In this document: positions 55,841-63,976 of the stretch, one piece after another
Layout: each line of letters begins with the position of its first letter
How positions within the stretch are numbered: the stretch's first letter is position 1
Assembly: GCF_003711105.1 (NCBI RefSeq)
Contig: NZ_CP023865.1
Coordinates: 1,028,001-1,092,000, forward strand
Source of the DNA: Actinoplanes teichomyceticus ATCC 31121
GTDB lineage: Bacteria > Actinomycetota > Actinomycetes > Mycobacteriales > Micromonosporaceae
Direction of reading: 5' to 3'
Length of the DNA: 64,000 bases
Position numbers and translations under genes: made by a program
The notes under the pieces: model-generated
Told to the model about the DNA's origin: nothing
The model's database searches: none
Seen by the model: only the letters and a program-made list of their open reading frames with translations

Positions 55841-57393
55841 ACACCGCCAGCACTGTCACGAATCGCGACCAAAGCCCGCGCGATCCCGCGGGCTTCCAGG
55901 CCGAGGCGGTCTTTGAACAGCTCGAGAATCGCTTCGTAGGACAGGCCGGCGTCGACGGCCTCACGGATCACACGGTGGTAACCGGAGTGCGTCACCTCCA
56001 GGGAAAACACCTCATGGGTGAGAACACCCACGTTCTCTCCGAACGTCTCCATCGTCGGCCGGCGCGGATCGCTGACCACTCCGGTCGCGTGGATCACCCA
56101 CACGCAGTCCGACGGCACTTCCTGCAGGACGACTGGTGAGTGCGTCGCCACGATCGCAACACCGTTACGGTCGAGCAGCAACTCTGACAGCGCCGTGATG
56201 AACGCTGCCAGGAGCGGCGGGTGCAGATGAGCCTCCGGCTCGTCCAGAACGACAAGGGTTCGTTCGTGAACGAGTTCGACCAAGCTCGTCATGATCAGCA
56301 GCACGATGGCATGACCAGAACTGAGCCGGCTGAACATGGACGTCGCCAGGCGCTGCCGGTCCTCGAACGTAACGGCAAGGAAGTTCTCGACCCAGGCCTC
56401 ATCCTCCAGGAAACCGGACCCCGGATAGCGCAGCGTCTTGACCGCACGTAGCCACCGATCGGCCGCCTCACCGACCAAGCAAGCATCCAGGCTGGCCGCG
56501 AAGCGCTGAGCCAACTGATCACGTGTCGAGGGGGTAGCTTCCTCCCCGTCATGTGGTTGATGAACGCCGATGCGCCGGTATGGCAGAACTTGGCTTTGCT
56601 CAGGAATGTCAACGAACGCGTCGAACGCACTGAACGAAACGGCGACCACCCCGCCGGAGAAGGTCACCATCGGTCCTGGGTCACGCTCGATGATCCTGCC
56701 GACCTCCGACTCCACCGCGGCTGAGTCGGCAACCGCTCGGGTGAGGCCACGCAGCAGGTGCGATTTGCCGGCGGAGTTCCGCCCGATTATCACGTGGATG
56801 TTCGTCGGCGGGAGCCGATTCGGTACCACCGCGAACCTCAACGGCTGCGTCCAGAGTCGTGAGTCCGCCGAGTTGAAGAACGACGCAGGCTTGTAGTCGA
56901 ACACGTACTCGGCAATCCGGTCGCCGCCGATAGCGGCTCGGTGAAACTGTGCCTTGACCACCTCAAGTGGAAGATCACGTAGCAGCGAGGTCAGAGTGAC
57001 ATCCTCGTGGCGGGCTCTTTCCAGCAGAGCTGGCTTGTAAGCCAAGTCGTTGAGGGCGGTGAGAACCTCGACCCGTACATCAGGCCCAAGTTGCTGCAGC
57101 CGCTCGTAGTACGTCGCTTCCCTAGCAAGTGAGAAGAACGCGGCGTCGAGTCTTTCGAACCGATCCGGCAAGCTCGGAGCGGCATCCCAGTCGACCGGGA
57201 CACCGAAACCGCCGATTCGCACGTTGCCGATGTCGTGAGGTGAACCGTCGTGATCGATCAGAACCAGGTAGAACTGAGTGACGTAGCCGAAGTCGTTCCA
57301 ACGGTCTTCGATCAGGTAAGCGAAGCCAGGGAGGGCCGGCACCTGAGAGCCACTCGGCACACGCGTGCCACGCGGGAGCCGGACGAACTGCAC
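55837..57393 (-). CDS. AAA ATPase, Septu-like PtuA partner
   Basis: 518 aa. Residues 1-200 form an unusual N-terminal domain. The ATPase core has Walker A IIGRNSAGKSHLLRGL, the ABC-type signature region SRLSSGHAIVLL, Walker B TLVVLDEPEAHLHPP, and the switch IVATHSPVVLQEV. It is an SMC/AAA_21-type defence ATPase that would bind the HNH protein. GGAGG lies 6 bases before the GTG at 57393; the GTG at 57411 would add 6 residues. The two genes overlap by 4 bp. Confidence 0.85.
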   Translation of the reverse strand: MQFVRLPRGTRVPSGSQVPALPGFAYLIEDRWNDFGYVTQFYLVLIDHDGSPHDIGNVRIGGFGVPVDWDAAPSLPDRFERLDAAFFSLAREATYYERLQQLGPDVRVEVLTALNDLAYKPALLERARHEDVTLTSLLRDLPLEVVKAQFHRAAIGGDRIAEYVFDYKPASFFNSADSRLWTQPLRFAVVPNRLPPTNIHVIIGRNSAGKSHLLRGLTRAVADSAAVESEVGRIIERDPGPMVTFSGGVVAVSFSAFDAFVDIPEQSQVLPYRRIGVHQPHDGEEATPSTRDQLAQRFAASLDACLVGEAADRWLRAVKTLRYPGSGFLEDEAWVENFLAVTFEDRQRLATSMFSRLSSGHAIVLLIMTSLVELVHERTLVVLDEPEAHLHPPLLAAFITALSELLLDRNGVAIVATHSPVVLQEVPSDCVWVIHATGVVSDPRRPTMETFGENVGVLTHEVFSLEVTHSGYHRVIREAVDAGLSYEAILELFKDRLGLEARGIARALVAIRDSAGGV

Positions 57394-57411
57394 GAACACC
57401 CTCCATCGCAC

Positions 57412-57670
57412 TCACCAATGGGCGCGTGATTTCATCGGTCGGTTGGGACCCGCCCACTCGCACAGTAACGGCTGGTGGCTCGTACCCTGCTCGTATCCGG
57501 TCGGCGGCATCTCACTCGTCACGCTAGATCACTGAAGGTAGCTGCGGTGTACCCGCGTCCCCGGGAACGAGGATGTTTGTCTGTCGCGGCCGGGTTATCT
57601 CGATGGAGGGAGACGGGATCCGCGCCGGCTGCGGTTTCCGTATGGTCGCCGACCTCTGCCGTGCCATCGG
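57412..57670. other. Intergenic region between Septu-like pair and membrane protein gene
   Basis: No gene recognised. Part is likely promoter for the minus-strand ATPase gene. No repeat or hairpin stood out. Confidence 0.4.
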
Positions 57671-58372
57671 TCAGTCGCCGCCGAATAGTTCCTTGCGCTC
57701 TTTACGTACTTTGCCGACGTCCTCCGGTGACGCCTCGGTCCAGATGGCGCCGACCTCTACGAGCCATAGTGCGAGCCACATCACCGCTTTGGCGCACTGC
57801 TCGAAAATCCAGCCGAACCCGTCACCGAGCGCACCGGTCAGGCCCATCACCGCCAGCAGAACCTTGTCGAAAACAGCGCGTAGCCCTGCCCAGATGAATG
57901 CGAGCTGGCCGGTGTTGCCACTGCCGCCGGAGCGGATGAGCAGCAGGACGGTGACGACCACGGCGGTCACCGCGGACACGTAGGCGATCGCGTCACCGAT
58001 CCACCGCAGCATTGCGCCGATCGCGTACAGAAGCAGAGCGACCAGCATCAGCAGTGCCGCGACGATGAACAGGATGATGGCGCCGATCCAGCCCAGGACC
58101 AGCAGGATCCAGTCCAGGGCGCTGCGGCCGCTGTCTCCACCGGCGCCCTGCCAGGCTAGTTCGGTCCGGGTCTGCGACAGTTCGGCGGTCAGGGTGTTCA
58201 GGTCGTCGGCGATCGACCGGTACTCGTGCAGCGAGGCGGTGATGCGGTCGAAGTCGGCGTCGATCTGGCGCAGCGGTTCGAGGATGTCTGGCAGCGGCTC
58301 ACCCATCAGGGATTCGAGCCGGCGCACGCCGGACATGTCGATGCCGTACTTGGCCTCGACGTCGGTGCTCAT
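57671..58372 (-). CDS. Membrane protein with WXG-type N-terminal domain
   Basis: 233 aa. Residues 1-80 are helical with TELAWQGAGGD at the end, a W-x-G motif typical of WXG100/LXG proteins of type VII secretion. Three or four hydrophobic helices follow (LDWILLVLGWIGAIILFIVA, YVSAVTAVVVTVLLL, LLAVMGLTGALG). The C-terminus is cytosolic and basic. It overlaps the next upstream gene by 4 bp (58369-58372). A role as secreted-effector partner or small effector is likely. Confidence 0.7.
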   Translation of the reverse strand: MSTDVEAKYGIDMSGVRRLESLMGEPLPDILEPLRQIDADFDRITASLHEYRSIADDLNTLTAELSQTRTELAWQGAGGDSGRSALDWILLVLGWIGAIILFIVAALLMLVALLLYAIGAMLRWIGDAIAYVSAVTAVVVTVLLLIRSGGSGNTGQLAFIWAGLRAVFDKVLLAVMGLTGALGDGFGWIFEQCAKAVMWLALWLVEVGAIWTEASPEDVGKVRKERKELFGGD

Positions 58373-58692
58373 CCGATGTCCCGTAGCAAGTCCGCGGATC
58401 TGGTGTCGGTGTCCTCGTATCGTGCCGCAGCCGTCGAGATCCTGCCCGAGGTGTCGGAGAGCATCTGCGACGCCAGCCGCAGACCGTCGGTGAAGACCGG
58501 CCGGGCGTCGTCCCAGATCGTGCCAGCACGCTGCCCGTAGTCCGCCTCCGGGAAGTCCCCGGTTGTCAGTCCCCGCTGGCCCGCTTCCGCCTTCTGTGTG
58601 AGGTGGCTGGCATGGTCGGCGTAGCCCCGCAGGCGAGCGGCGACGTTACGCAGGTGGTCGGGATCGACGTCGAAGGGTGTCATGTCAGTCAT
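58369..58692 (-). CDS. WXG100-like type VII secretion target protein
   Basis: 107 aa, all helical, with FDVDPDHLRNVAARLRGYAD and LASQMLSDTSGRISTAAARY, the pattern of the ESX-1 secretion-associated (DUF2580-like) family. The C-terminus ends with RYEDTDTRSADLLRDIG. ATG 58692 has GGAG 8 bases upstream; 58683 is the alternative. It overlaps its neighbours on both sides, so it belongs to one transcript with the two membrane proteins. Confidence 0.78.
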   Translation of the reverse strand: MTDMTPFDVDPDHLRNVAARLRGYADHASHLTQKAEAGQRGLTTGDFPEADYGQRAGTIWDDARPVFTDGLRLASQMLSDTSGRISTAAARYEDTDTRSADLLRDIG

Positions 58693-58915
58693 CCCCTGCT
58701 CCGAGATAGCGGCCGGCGGCGAACAGGACCGCAGCTGCGCAGAGGATGTACCCGGACCACAGCAGCCCCTGAACCGCTGTGTCACCGAAGTCCGGTGAGG
58801 TCAGCACGCCGATCACCAACGCGACAACAGAGGCCAGGGCTCCGAGCACGCCGACGGCGAGCGCCACCGCGGCAAGTCTGCGTAACACCCTGCCGGTTCT
58901 CGGCGCCGACACCAT
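58685..58915 (-). CDS. Small two-helix membrane protein
   Basis: 76 aa with two hydrophobic segments (LAAVALAVGVLGALASVVAL and LLWSGYILCAAAVLFAAG) and a short basic N-terminus. It overlaps the WXG100-like gene by 8 bp. Divergent from the gene at 58961; the 45-bp gap holds both promoters. Confidence 0.7.
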   Translation of the reverse strand: MVSAPRTGRVLRRLAAVALAVGVLGALASVVALVIGVLTSPDFGDTAVQGLLWSGYILCAAAVLFAAGRYLGAGDD

Positions 58916-58960
58916 TGATGCCCCCTGTACACCGATCGAAGTCGATTACAGTAATCGTCT

Positions 58961-59344
58961 ATGGCTACCGCTGGGGACCCTGGCCGGTTCATCGACCGGA
59001 TGAACAGTCTGTCGGGTGTCGGCCTCTCCGATGATCGCCTGGTCAGAGTCGGTGTCGACGGATCCGGTACGCCGCAGACTGTCGTCATCGAACCCGAGGC
59101 GATGCAGTTGAGCTGTCAGCAGCTGAGCGCATCAGTGCTGACGGCTGTCACGGCCGCCCTCGACGACGTTCGTGGGCAGGTCGCCGCACTCATGGAGAGC
59201 GAGCTCATGGTGCAGCCCGACGATTTCGGGTCAGCGTCTGCGTCGCCGGAGGCCGCCGTGTGGCGGTTGTCCCGGCAAGCGGAACAGACGATGGGCGACT
59301 TCGACGCTGTTCGTCGGCACCTGTTCGACCGCTTGCCGGAATGA
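58961..59344 (+). CDS. YbaB/EbfC-like DNA-binding protein
   Basis: 127 aa. LVRVGVDGSGTPQTVVIEPE and MQLSCQQLSASVLTAVTAAL follow the pattern of actinobacterial YbaB/EbfC-like proteins, which are often encoded next to WXG100 and membrane proteins of small secretion loci. The C-terminal 50 residues are helical. No ribosome-binding site is obvious; it may be leaderless. Confidence 0.72.
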   Translation: MATAGDPGRFIDRMNSLSGVGLSDDRLVRVGVDGSGTPQTVVIEPEAMQLSCQQLSASVLTAVTAALDDVRGQVAALMESELMVQPDDFGSASASPEAAVWRLSRQAEQTMGDFDAVRRHLFDRLPE

Positions 59345-59553
59345 CGGCAACTCGGCCATAGCTGTCACATCACCGCTTTCCTGGATGAGCCCGTACGGCA
59401 GGTGATTCAGGTCGGTGCTGGTCCAAACCGTCCCGGTCGGTGGGTCCCAGCGGGGACTGGCTGGTGTGCGGTCGCTGTCTCGAACCAGAGTTACAGCCAC
59501 GCCAAAATCCGGTTGATCATTACGCTCATCACTTCTCTTTAGACCCTCGCGTC

Positions 59554-60192
59554 TCACAAATGCCGCAGAACGCTGACCACCTTGCCGAGGATGACGGCGT
59601 GATCTCCGGCGATGGCCGGGTATGCGGTGTTACGCGGCAGCAACTGAACATGTCCGTTGCTACGGTGCAACTGTTTGACCGTTGCCTCGTCGTCGAGCAG
59701 CGCGGCGACAACCTCCCCCTGCTCGGCGTTCGGCTGCTGCCGAACCACAACGATGTCTCCGTCGCAGATCGCCGCATCGACCATCGAGTCGCCGCGAACC
59801 CGCAGAGCGAACAGCGTGCCTCTGCCAGTCACGATGATGGGCAGAGCCAGCCATTCCTCGATCATCTCGTCGGCGAGAATCGGCCTACCGGCAGCGACGG
59901 CACCCACCAGCGGAACCAGCACCCGCTCAGGCTCCGCCTCCTCGACGGGGCGAAGCAAGCTGATGGCCCGAGGCCCCGGCTGGCGGGTCAGCCAGCCGCG
60001 GCGTTGCAGCGCGTCGAGGTGATACGTGACCGCAGAGGGAGAGCTCAGCCCCACCGCCAGCCCGATTTCACGGACCGTCGGCGGGTATCCGTACCGTCGC
60101 ACCCAGTCCTGGATCACGCCCAGAACGCGACGTTGTTGCCAGGTCAGGCCCGCAATCGGTTCGCCGTCATCGCCGCTAACACCCGTCTTCAC
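59554..60192 (-). CDS. lexA: LexA-type SOS repressor
   Basis: 212 aa. The N-terminal winged helix is RRVLGVIQDWVRRYGYPPTV then REIGLAVGLSSPSAVTYHLD. The linker holds the self-cleavage Ala-Gly in LVGAVAAGRPIL. The peptidase has the catalytic Ser in VRGDSMVDAAICDGDIVVV and Lys in ATVKQLHR. A LexA-box-like palindrome lies 22-36 bases upstream. No nrdR gene is adjacent as is common for the core lexA, so this may be a second copy linked to the island. Confidence 0.92.
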   Translation of the reverse strand: MKTGVSGDDGEPIAGLTWQQRRVLGVIQDWVRRYGYPPTVREIGLAVGLSSPSAVTYHLDALQRRGWLTRQPGPRAISLLRPVEEAEPERVLVPLVGAVAAGRPILADEMIEEWLALPIIVTGRGTLFALRVRGDSMVDAAICDGDIVVVRQQPNAEQGEVVAALLDDEATVKQLHRSNGHVQLLPRNTAYPAIAGDHAVILGKVVSVLRHL

Positions 60193-60213
60193 CTGGAGAA
60201 ACTAACACTTCTT

Positions 60214-60227
60214 CGATCATATGTACG
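60214..60227 (-). promoter_or_regulatory. Variant LexA box upstream of lexA
   Basis: CGATCATATGTACG is one base away in each half from the actinobacterial LexA box CGAAC-N4-GTTCG. Both changes are symmetric (A to T, T to A), so dyad symmetry is kept. Position 22 bp before the start suits autoregulation. Confidence 0.6.
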
Positions 60228-60262
60228 ATAGCCGGATTGGGTGTCGCCCGTAGGTGGTCCGC

Positions 60263-60304
60263 GCTGATTGTGTGCGCGATTCCGTTCGCGCGAACACAAT
60301 CAGC
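60263..60304. repeat. 16-bp inverted repeat, large hairpin
   Basis: GCTGATTGTGTGCGCG and its complement CGCGAACACAATCAGC (one mismatch) are separated by 10 bases. The loop and right arm contain the perfect palindrome GTTCGCGCGAAC (60284-60295). No T-run follows, so an ordinary terminator is unlikely; a regulator site or the end of a small mobile element is possible. Confidence 0.6.
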
Positions 60305-60713
60305 ACGAACTGGAAGTGCGGCCCCTGTAGAGGACTGACCGTCTGTGTGGCATCTCGTGCGGGCGCGGTAGCGATCCGCGCCGTTCCCATTCCGGTGGAT
60401 GTTCGGCGTAGCCGTCCCGTCGCTTGCTGGCTCGCCCGCCATCGGGGAGATCGCGTCGACCGTCCCTAGCGATCCTCATCTGGGCGCGTAGCGAAGTAAC
60501 GGTCCAACGCACTGCTGTCGAATCTAGGATCAATCGTTTGCTTTTGCCGCCCGGCTCCGGTGGAACACGCAGTCACGCGCCCGGTACTGCCGGGATCGGC
60601 GTTTCTTCGCTGGAGGGCCCTTATTGATCGATGTTCTTCAGCCGCGAGACGAAAGCCGAAGCGCCGTAAAAGTGAAGGAAGGCGCGTCCGTCTCGGACGT
60701 ACCGCGGCGCTAG
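60305..60713. other. Region between the hairpin and the SLOG gene, no gene recognised
   Basis: A minus-strand frame (60466-60891) overlaps the SLOG gene and lacks protein character. The stretch has fewer G/C runs than its neighbours. Nothing else was identified. Confidence 0.4.
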
Positions 60714-61259
60714 TCAGGCGGGTGGCAGGTCGAACAGGCCCGGCGGTGTCGGCGGCTCGAGCCTCAGTTCGCGGCGGATCCGGTTGGTGCGATTGCTCGG
60801 GAACTCGTCCTGGCTCAGCCAGCGGCCGACCTGCGGATTCGCGGCGGTAACGAGCCACACCGGGACTCCGGCGAGTAGGCCCCGCAAGCACATGTCAAAC
60901 GTCCCGCCAGCTGCCGGATCGAACCGGTCTTGGAAAGCGACGATCAACCGAGGTCGTTCGTCGATCAGCATCAGGGTGTTGCGCTCCGGTCCCGCGAGCC
61001 GCCAGTCATCCGGCCGGCTGTGCCGCATCGCGACCCAATCGACCGGATAGCAGCGGTGCTGCCGTGTGCTCAGGGCATGGGCTTCGCACCAGCGGTGCGC
61101 CGCGCTGTCGGCTCCGGTAGCCGCCCCCTCGATGACGACGAGACGATCGCCGTGCCGGGCGGCGAGCCGGTCAAGAACTGCGGTGACCGTCCCCGGCCAT
61201 CTCCAGCTGCGGCTCCCGCAGACCAGGACGCGGGGATCACGTAAGACAAGGAGGCTCAC
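60714..61259 (-). CDS. SLOG-family nucleotide-binding protein (DUF2493-like)
   Basis: 181 aa. A DprA/LOG-like Rossmann fold is shown by RVLVCGSRSWRWPGTVTAVL, VVIEGAATGADSAAHRWCEA and AGPERNTLMLIDERPRLIVAF. Phage and island genomes often carry such proteins, which bind or process nucleotide-derived signals, and they occur in systems such as Thoeris-like defences. No effector gene with a matching domain is adjacent, so the role is open. Confidence 0.82.
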   Translation of the reverse strand: MSLLVLRDPRVLVCGSRSWRWPGTVTAVLDRLAARHGDRLVVIEGAATGADSAAHRWCEAHALSTRQHRCYPVDWVAMRHSRPDDWRLAGPERNTLMLIDERPRLIVAFQDRFDPAAGGTFDMCLRGLLAGVPVWLVTAANPQVGRWLSQDEFPSNRTNRIRRELRLEPPTPPGLFDLPPA

Positions 61260-61623
61260 TTACTTACCGCTTCTGGCGATGTGACCATTGTTCTGCCTGA
61301 CGGGCCAATGGTTCATGCCGACGCTTTCGAGGCGCTCAATGGTGCGGTCATCGTCGATGCGTCCGATCCGGGCGCGTCCGCGAGGTCGGCCTGCCGCTGT
61401 GGGCCCTGGTTCCACAGGTGCATCCCGACCGGCTCCAGGGTGAGACACAGTCCCACACTGCGCAGCAACTGTCCGGTGAGCATTCCGTGGATCCCGCATG
61501 ACGCGTAACACCGCATGAATGATCGAAATCTCCGGTGCCGCCTCTACTGCGGCAGTCTCGTCCGCGCCCTCTTGACCAGGAGGCATGTCCTACACCGACC
61601 TCAGAAGGAGCATGGTCAACGTA
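61260..61623. other. Intergenic region, no gene seen
   Basis: A minus-strand frame from 61586 is not protein-like. Probably holds the promoter of the SLOG gene on the minus strand and the end of the next gene. No repeat seen. Confidence 0.4.
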
Positions 61624-62652
61624 CTACGACGCCTGTGACGTCCTCTTAAGCCGCCGGTACGCCTCGGCCATGCTCAGACCCGCCGCCCGGTACGCCTCGT
61701 ACTGGGCGACATCGCGCCAGCGGACTCCGACGGGTGCGGCCCAGGCCACGCCCGCAGCCTCGTCGCTGTCAGAGCGGGAGATGATCACCTGGTCGATGTG
61801 CGGTAATCCGGCTCCGCCGCTGACAGCGGCGAAGATCGCGGCCATCGGCAGGCGGTGGGGGGACAGTAGATCGGTGCGGGCGGATGCTGCTTGCAGGAGC
61901 CAGCCGGTCGCACCCGCTGCTCGGGCGGCGGTAACCGCGCGGCGGGCGGCCTCGTCGTAGGCGTCACGGGTTAGGCAGCCGGTGACACTGGTAGCCCACC
62001 GCAGACTGCTCAGCAGTTGCCGGTCGGCATCTGGGTCAGCGAGGGCGGCGGAGAGCCAGTGGAGCAAGGCGGGGTGTGGCTGAGGGCAGCGCAAGATGCG
62101 CCTGCGGTGCGCCGGCCGGCGGCGGCCGGGACGGACTCGCACGCTGCGCCCGGGCATCCGGCGGAGCCGGCCCAGCGCCTGTGCCGGTGTCATCCGATCT
62201 ACTCGGAGCAGGTCGTAGTAGTGCCGCTGATGCGACGAGAGCCAGTCGGGCGCCGCCCACGCCCGGGCGGTCACGTCGGCCCAGGTGCCGCAGTAGTTTG
62301 CCGTGATGGTGACCTCGACGAGGTCGATGTCGGGCAGCGGGCGGGGCCTCGCGATTTCGTCGAGGTAGCAGACCGCAATGTCTGCGTCACTCTGACGCTG
62401 TAGCCACTGCGCTGGTAGCAACTGAGGGTCGTTGCAGGCGACCTCGATCTCGATGATCGGCAAGCTCTTCGTCTGCTCGCGGGCAGCGGTGAGCGCCCGG
62501 TCGGCGGCTTGGATATACGAGCCCGAGCTCAGACGGCCGGTGGTGACCGCCCAGGCGATCCGGGCGCGCAGGAGGGGGTCGACACCGTCGGGGTCTTCGC
62601 GGAACTGTGTGTGCCACCCGGATAGCACCGGATGCGGTTCGGATTCGCTCAT
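61624..62652 (-). CDS. Hypothetical protein
   Basis: 342 aa, soluble, with two roughly similar halves: each has a helical segment with DPDADRQLLSSLRW or DPLLRARIAWAVTTGRLSSG and a later VEVTITANYCGTWADV or HIDQVIISRSDSD-type strand. The segments VTARAWAAPDWLSSHQRHYY and AGVAWAAPVGVRWRDVAQYE also look like two copies of one domain. Function unknown. ATG 62652 begins the product; the longer frame to 62841 is not protein-like. Confidence 0.6.
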   Translation of the reverse strand: MSESEPHPVLSGWHTQFREDPDGVDPLLRARIAWAVTTGRLSSGSYIQAADRALTAAREQTKSLPIIEIEVACNDPQLLPAQWLQRQSDADIAVCYLDEIARPRPLPDIDLVEVTITANYCGTWADVTARAWAAPDWLSSHQRHYYDLLRVDRMTPAQALGRLRRMPGRSVRVRPGRRRPAHRRRILRCPQPHPALLHWLSAALADPDADRQLLSSLRWATSVTGCLTRDAYDEAARRAVTAARAAGATGWLLQAASARTDLLSPHRLPMAAIFAAVSGGAGLPHIDQVIISRSDSDEAAGVAWAAPVGVRWRDVAQYEAYRAAGLSMAEAYRRLKRTSQAS

Positions 62653-62726
62653 GCCCGGTGCCCTTCCGGAACAGACGGTGGCTGCTTCCCCAGAGGGGCC
62701 AACACTCACTCTTGGACCCAGCGGGG

Positions 62727-63554
62727 TCAGGCGTTGATTGTCTGCACTGCGGCACCCCGTGCCGGGACCGCAGCGGCAGTGGTCGAGTCTGATTGATGCC
62801 GTTCGCGGCGGCTGTTCAGCAGACAGTTGGCGTGATACCACCGGCGTCGCCGCACGGGCCGACCGGCGGCGATGAGATCCCCGACCGCGATGGGATCATC
62901 ACAATAGGCACACTGCCCGCCATCGAACTCGGCGGCGACGGTCTGGCGTGCCAGACCGAATGCCATCATCAGGCCTGGGTCGTCGGCTCGAGACTCGACG
63001 GCGCCCGACGGTGACGTATGGCCGCAGCCGAGGTCGCCAACGAGGCCTTGCGGTGCTGCCGTGACGGTTCCGCAGTCGGCGCAACGGGTCCATTGATAAC
63101 CGCCGGCCAAGAGCGTAAGCATTGATTGTTGCTGGTTGTCGACCGGTCCGATGTCGGTCATCTCCTTGGGGGCAGGAATGTCGCCGACGTTGTAGAGCAC
63201 GAGATTGGCCAGCCACCGGCTGTCTCTGATCGGGGCGATCGTGTGCAGCCCGTGAGCTTCGCAGCGCATCCCCGGGGTGTACTGATGGCGGGCCGTACAG
63301 TGCTCGTTCACCTCGGTAGCCGCCGCGAACTCCCGCCATCGGCGGTAGTCCGGCATGCTGGCATGTTCACCCGGCACCTGCATCCAGATCCGCTGCTGCG
63401 GCAACCAGAAGTCGGGTTCGTATTCGCTGCCACCACTCAATGGAAAGGTGATAGGTCGATACGACCATGGCACGCCGAGGTCCTCGCAAATCAACGCCCA
63501 GCGGGCGTGTAGGAGGGTAGAGAACCCCACACCGGCGTACTGGGTTTTGGTCAT
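62727..63554 (-). CDS. PD-(D/E)XK-like fold protein with PARP-type zinc finger, probably inactive
   Basis: 275 aa. HARWALICEDLGVPWSYRPI, EYEPDFWLPQQRIWMQVPGE follows the plan of small PD-(D/E)XK nucleases, but the expected E-x-K is Q-x-P, so the catalytic Glu and Lys are lost. A C-x2-C zinc motif (TRCADCGT) is in the middle. The C-terminal finger GQCAYCDDPIAVGDLIAAGR, then RRWYHANCLL is shared with the next gene. It may be a DNA-binding derivative of a nuclease. Encoded on the same strand as the gene at 63707. Confidence 0.7.
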   Translation of the reverse strand: MTKTQYAGVGFSTLLHARWALICEDLGVPWSYRPITFPLSGGSEYEPDFWLPQQRIWMQVPGEHASMPDYRRWREFAAATEVNEHCTARHQYTPGMRCEAHGLHTIAPIRDSRWLANLVLYNVGDIPAPKEMTDIGPVDNQQQSMLTLLAGGYQWTRCADCGTVTAAPQGLVGDLGCGHTSPSGAVESRADDPGLMMAFGLARQTVAAEFDGGQCAYCDDPIAVGDLIAAGRPVRRRRWYHANCLLNSRRERHQSDSTTAAAVPARGAAVQTINA

Positions 63555-63706
63555 GATGCCGTTGCTTCTCTCGTCTCGATGACTGTTAGCCGGGGCGTCG
63601 TGTGACCCGAGCCGACGCGGTCTTCATGCACTGCGCTTGAGGTGGACCTCGACACGGCGCGGCGCGCGGGGAAAACCTGGGCCTATCGACGGCGGATACA
63701 GCAGGT

Positions 63707-63976
63707 TCAAGCAGCGGATCCCTGAGAAGCACTGAGTTCCCGGTGGTTCGGCTGTGTGCCGTGCCCGTCATCGCCGCAGTCGTCGCTGAGTCGCAGGTGA
63801 CATTCGGCGTGATACCACCGTCGGCTCCGCACGGCGGTGCCCGCAATGATCAGCTCGCCGAGACGAAACCAGGAACGACACCCAGCGCAGGTGCCGTCTT
63901 GCAGCGCCACCGTCGTATACCGGGCGGCGGTAAGAGCTCGTTGCAGCAGAGGATCGTCGGCGACTCCGTTGTGCAT
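63707..63976 (-). CDS. Small PARP-type zinc finger protein, paralogue of the preceding finger
   Basis: 89 aa. DGTCAGCRSWFRLGELIIAG and RSRRWYHAECHLRLSDDC match the C-terminal finger of the 62727 gene, including the shared ALTAARYTTVALQ/AFGLARQTVAAE run. The C-terminus is polar. The start at 63976 is close to the window end, so a longer upstream gene cannot be ruled out. Confidence 0.65.
   Translation of the reverse strand: MHNGVADDPLLQRALTAARYTTVALQDGTCAGCRSWFRLGELIIAGTAVRSRRWYHAECHLRLSDDCGDDGHGTQPNHRELSASQGSAA

Noticed and set aside
60466..60891. 141-codon minus-strand frame next to the SLOG gene
   Set aside because: Out of phase overlap with the SLOG gene, very Arg-rich, no ribosome-binding site.
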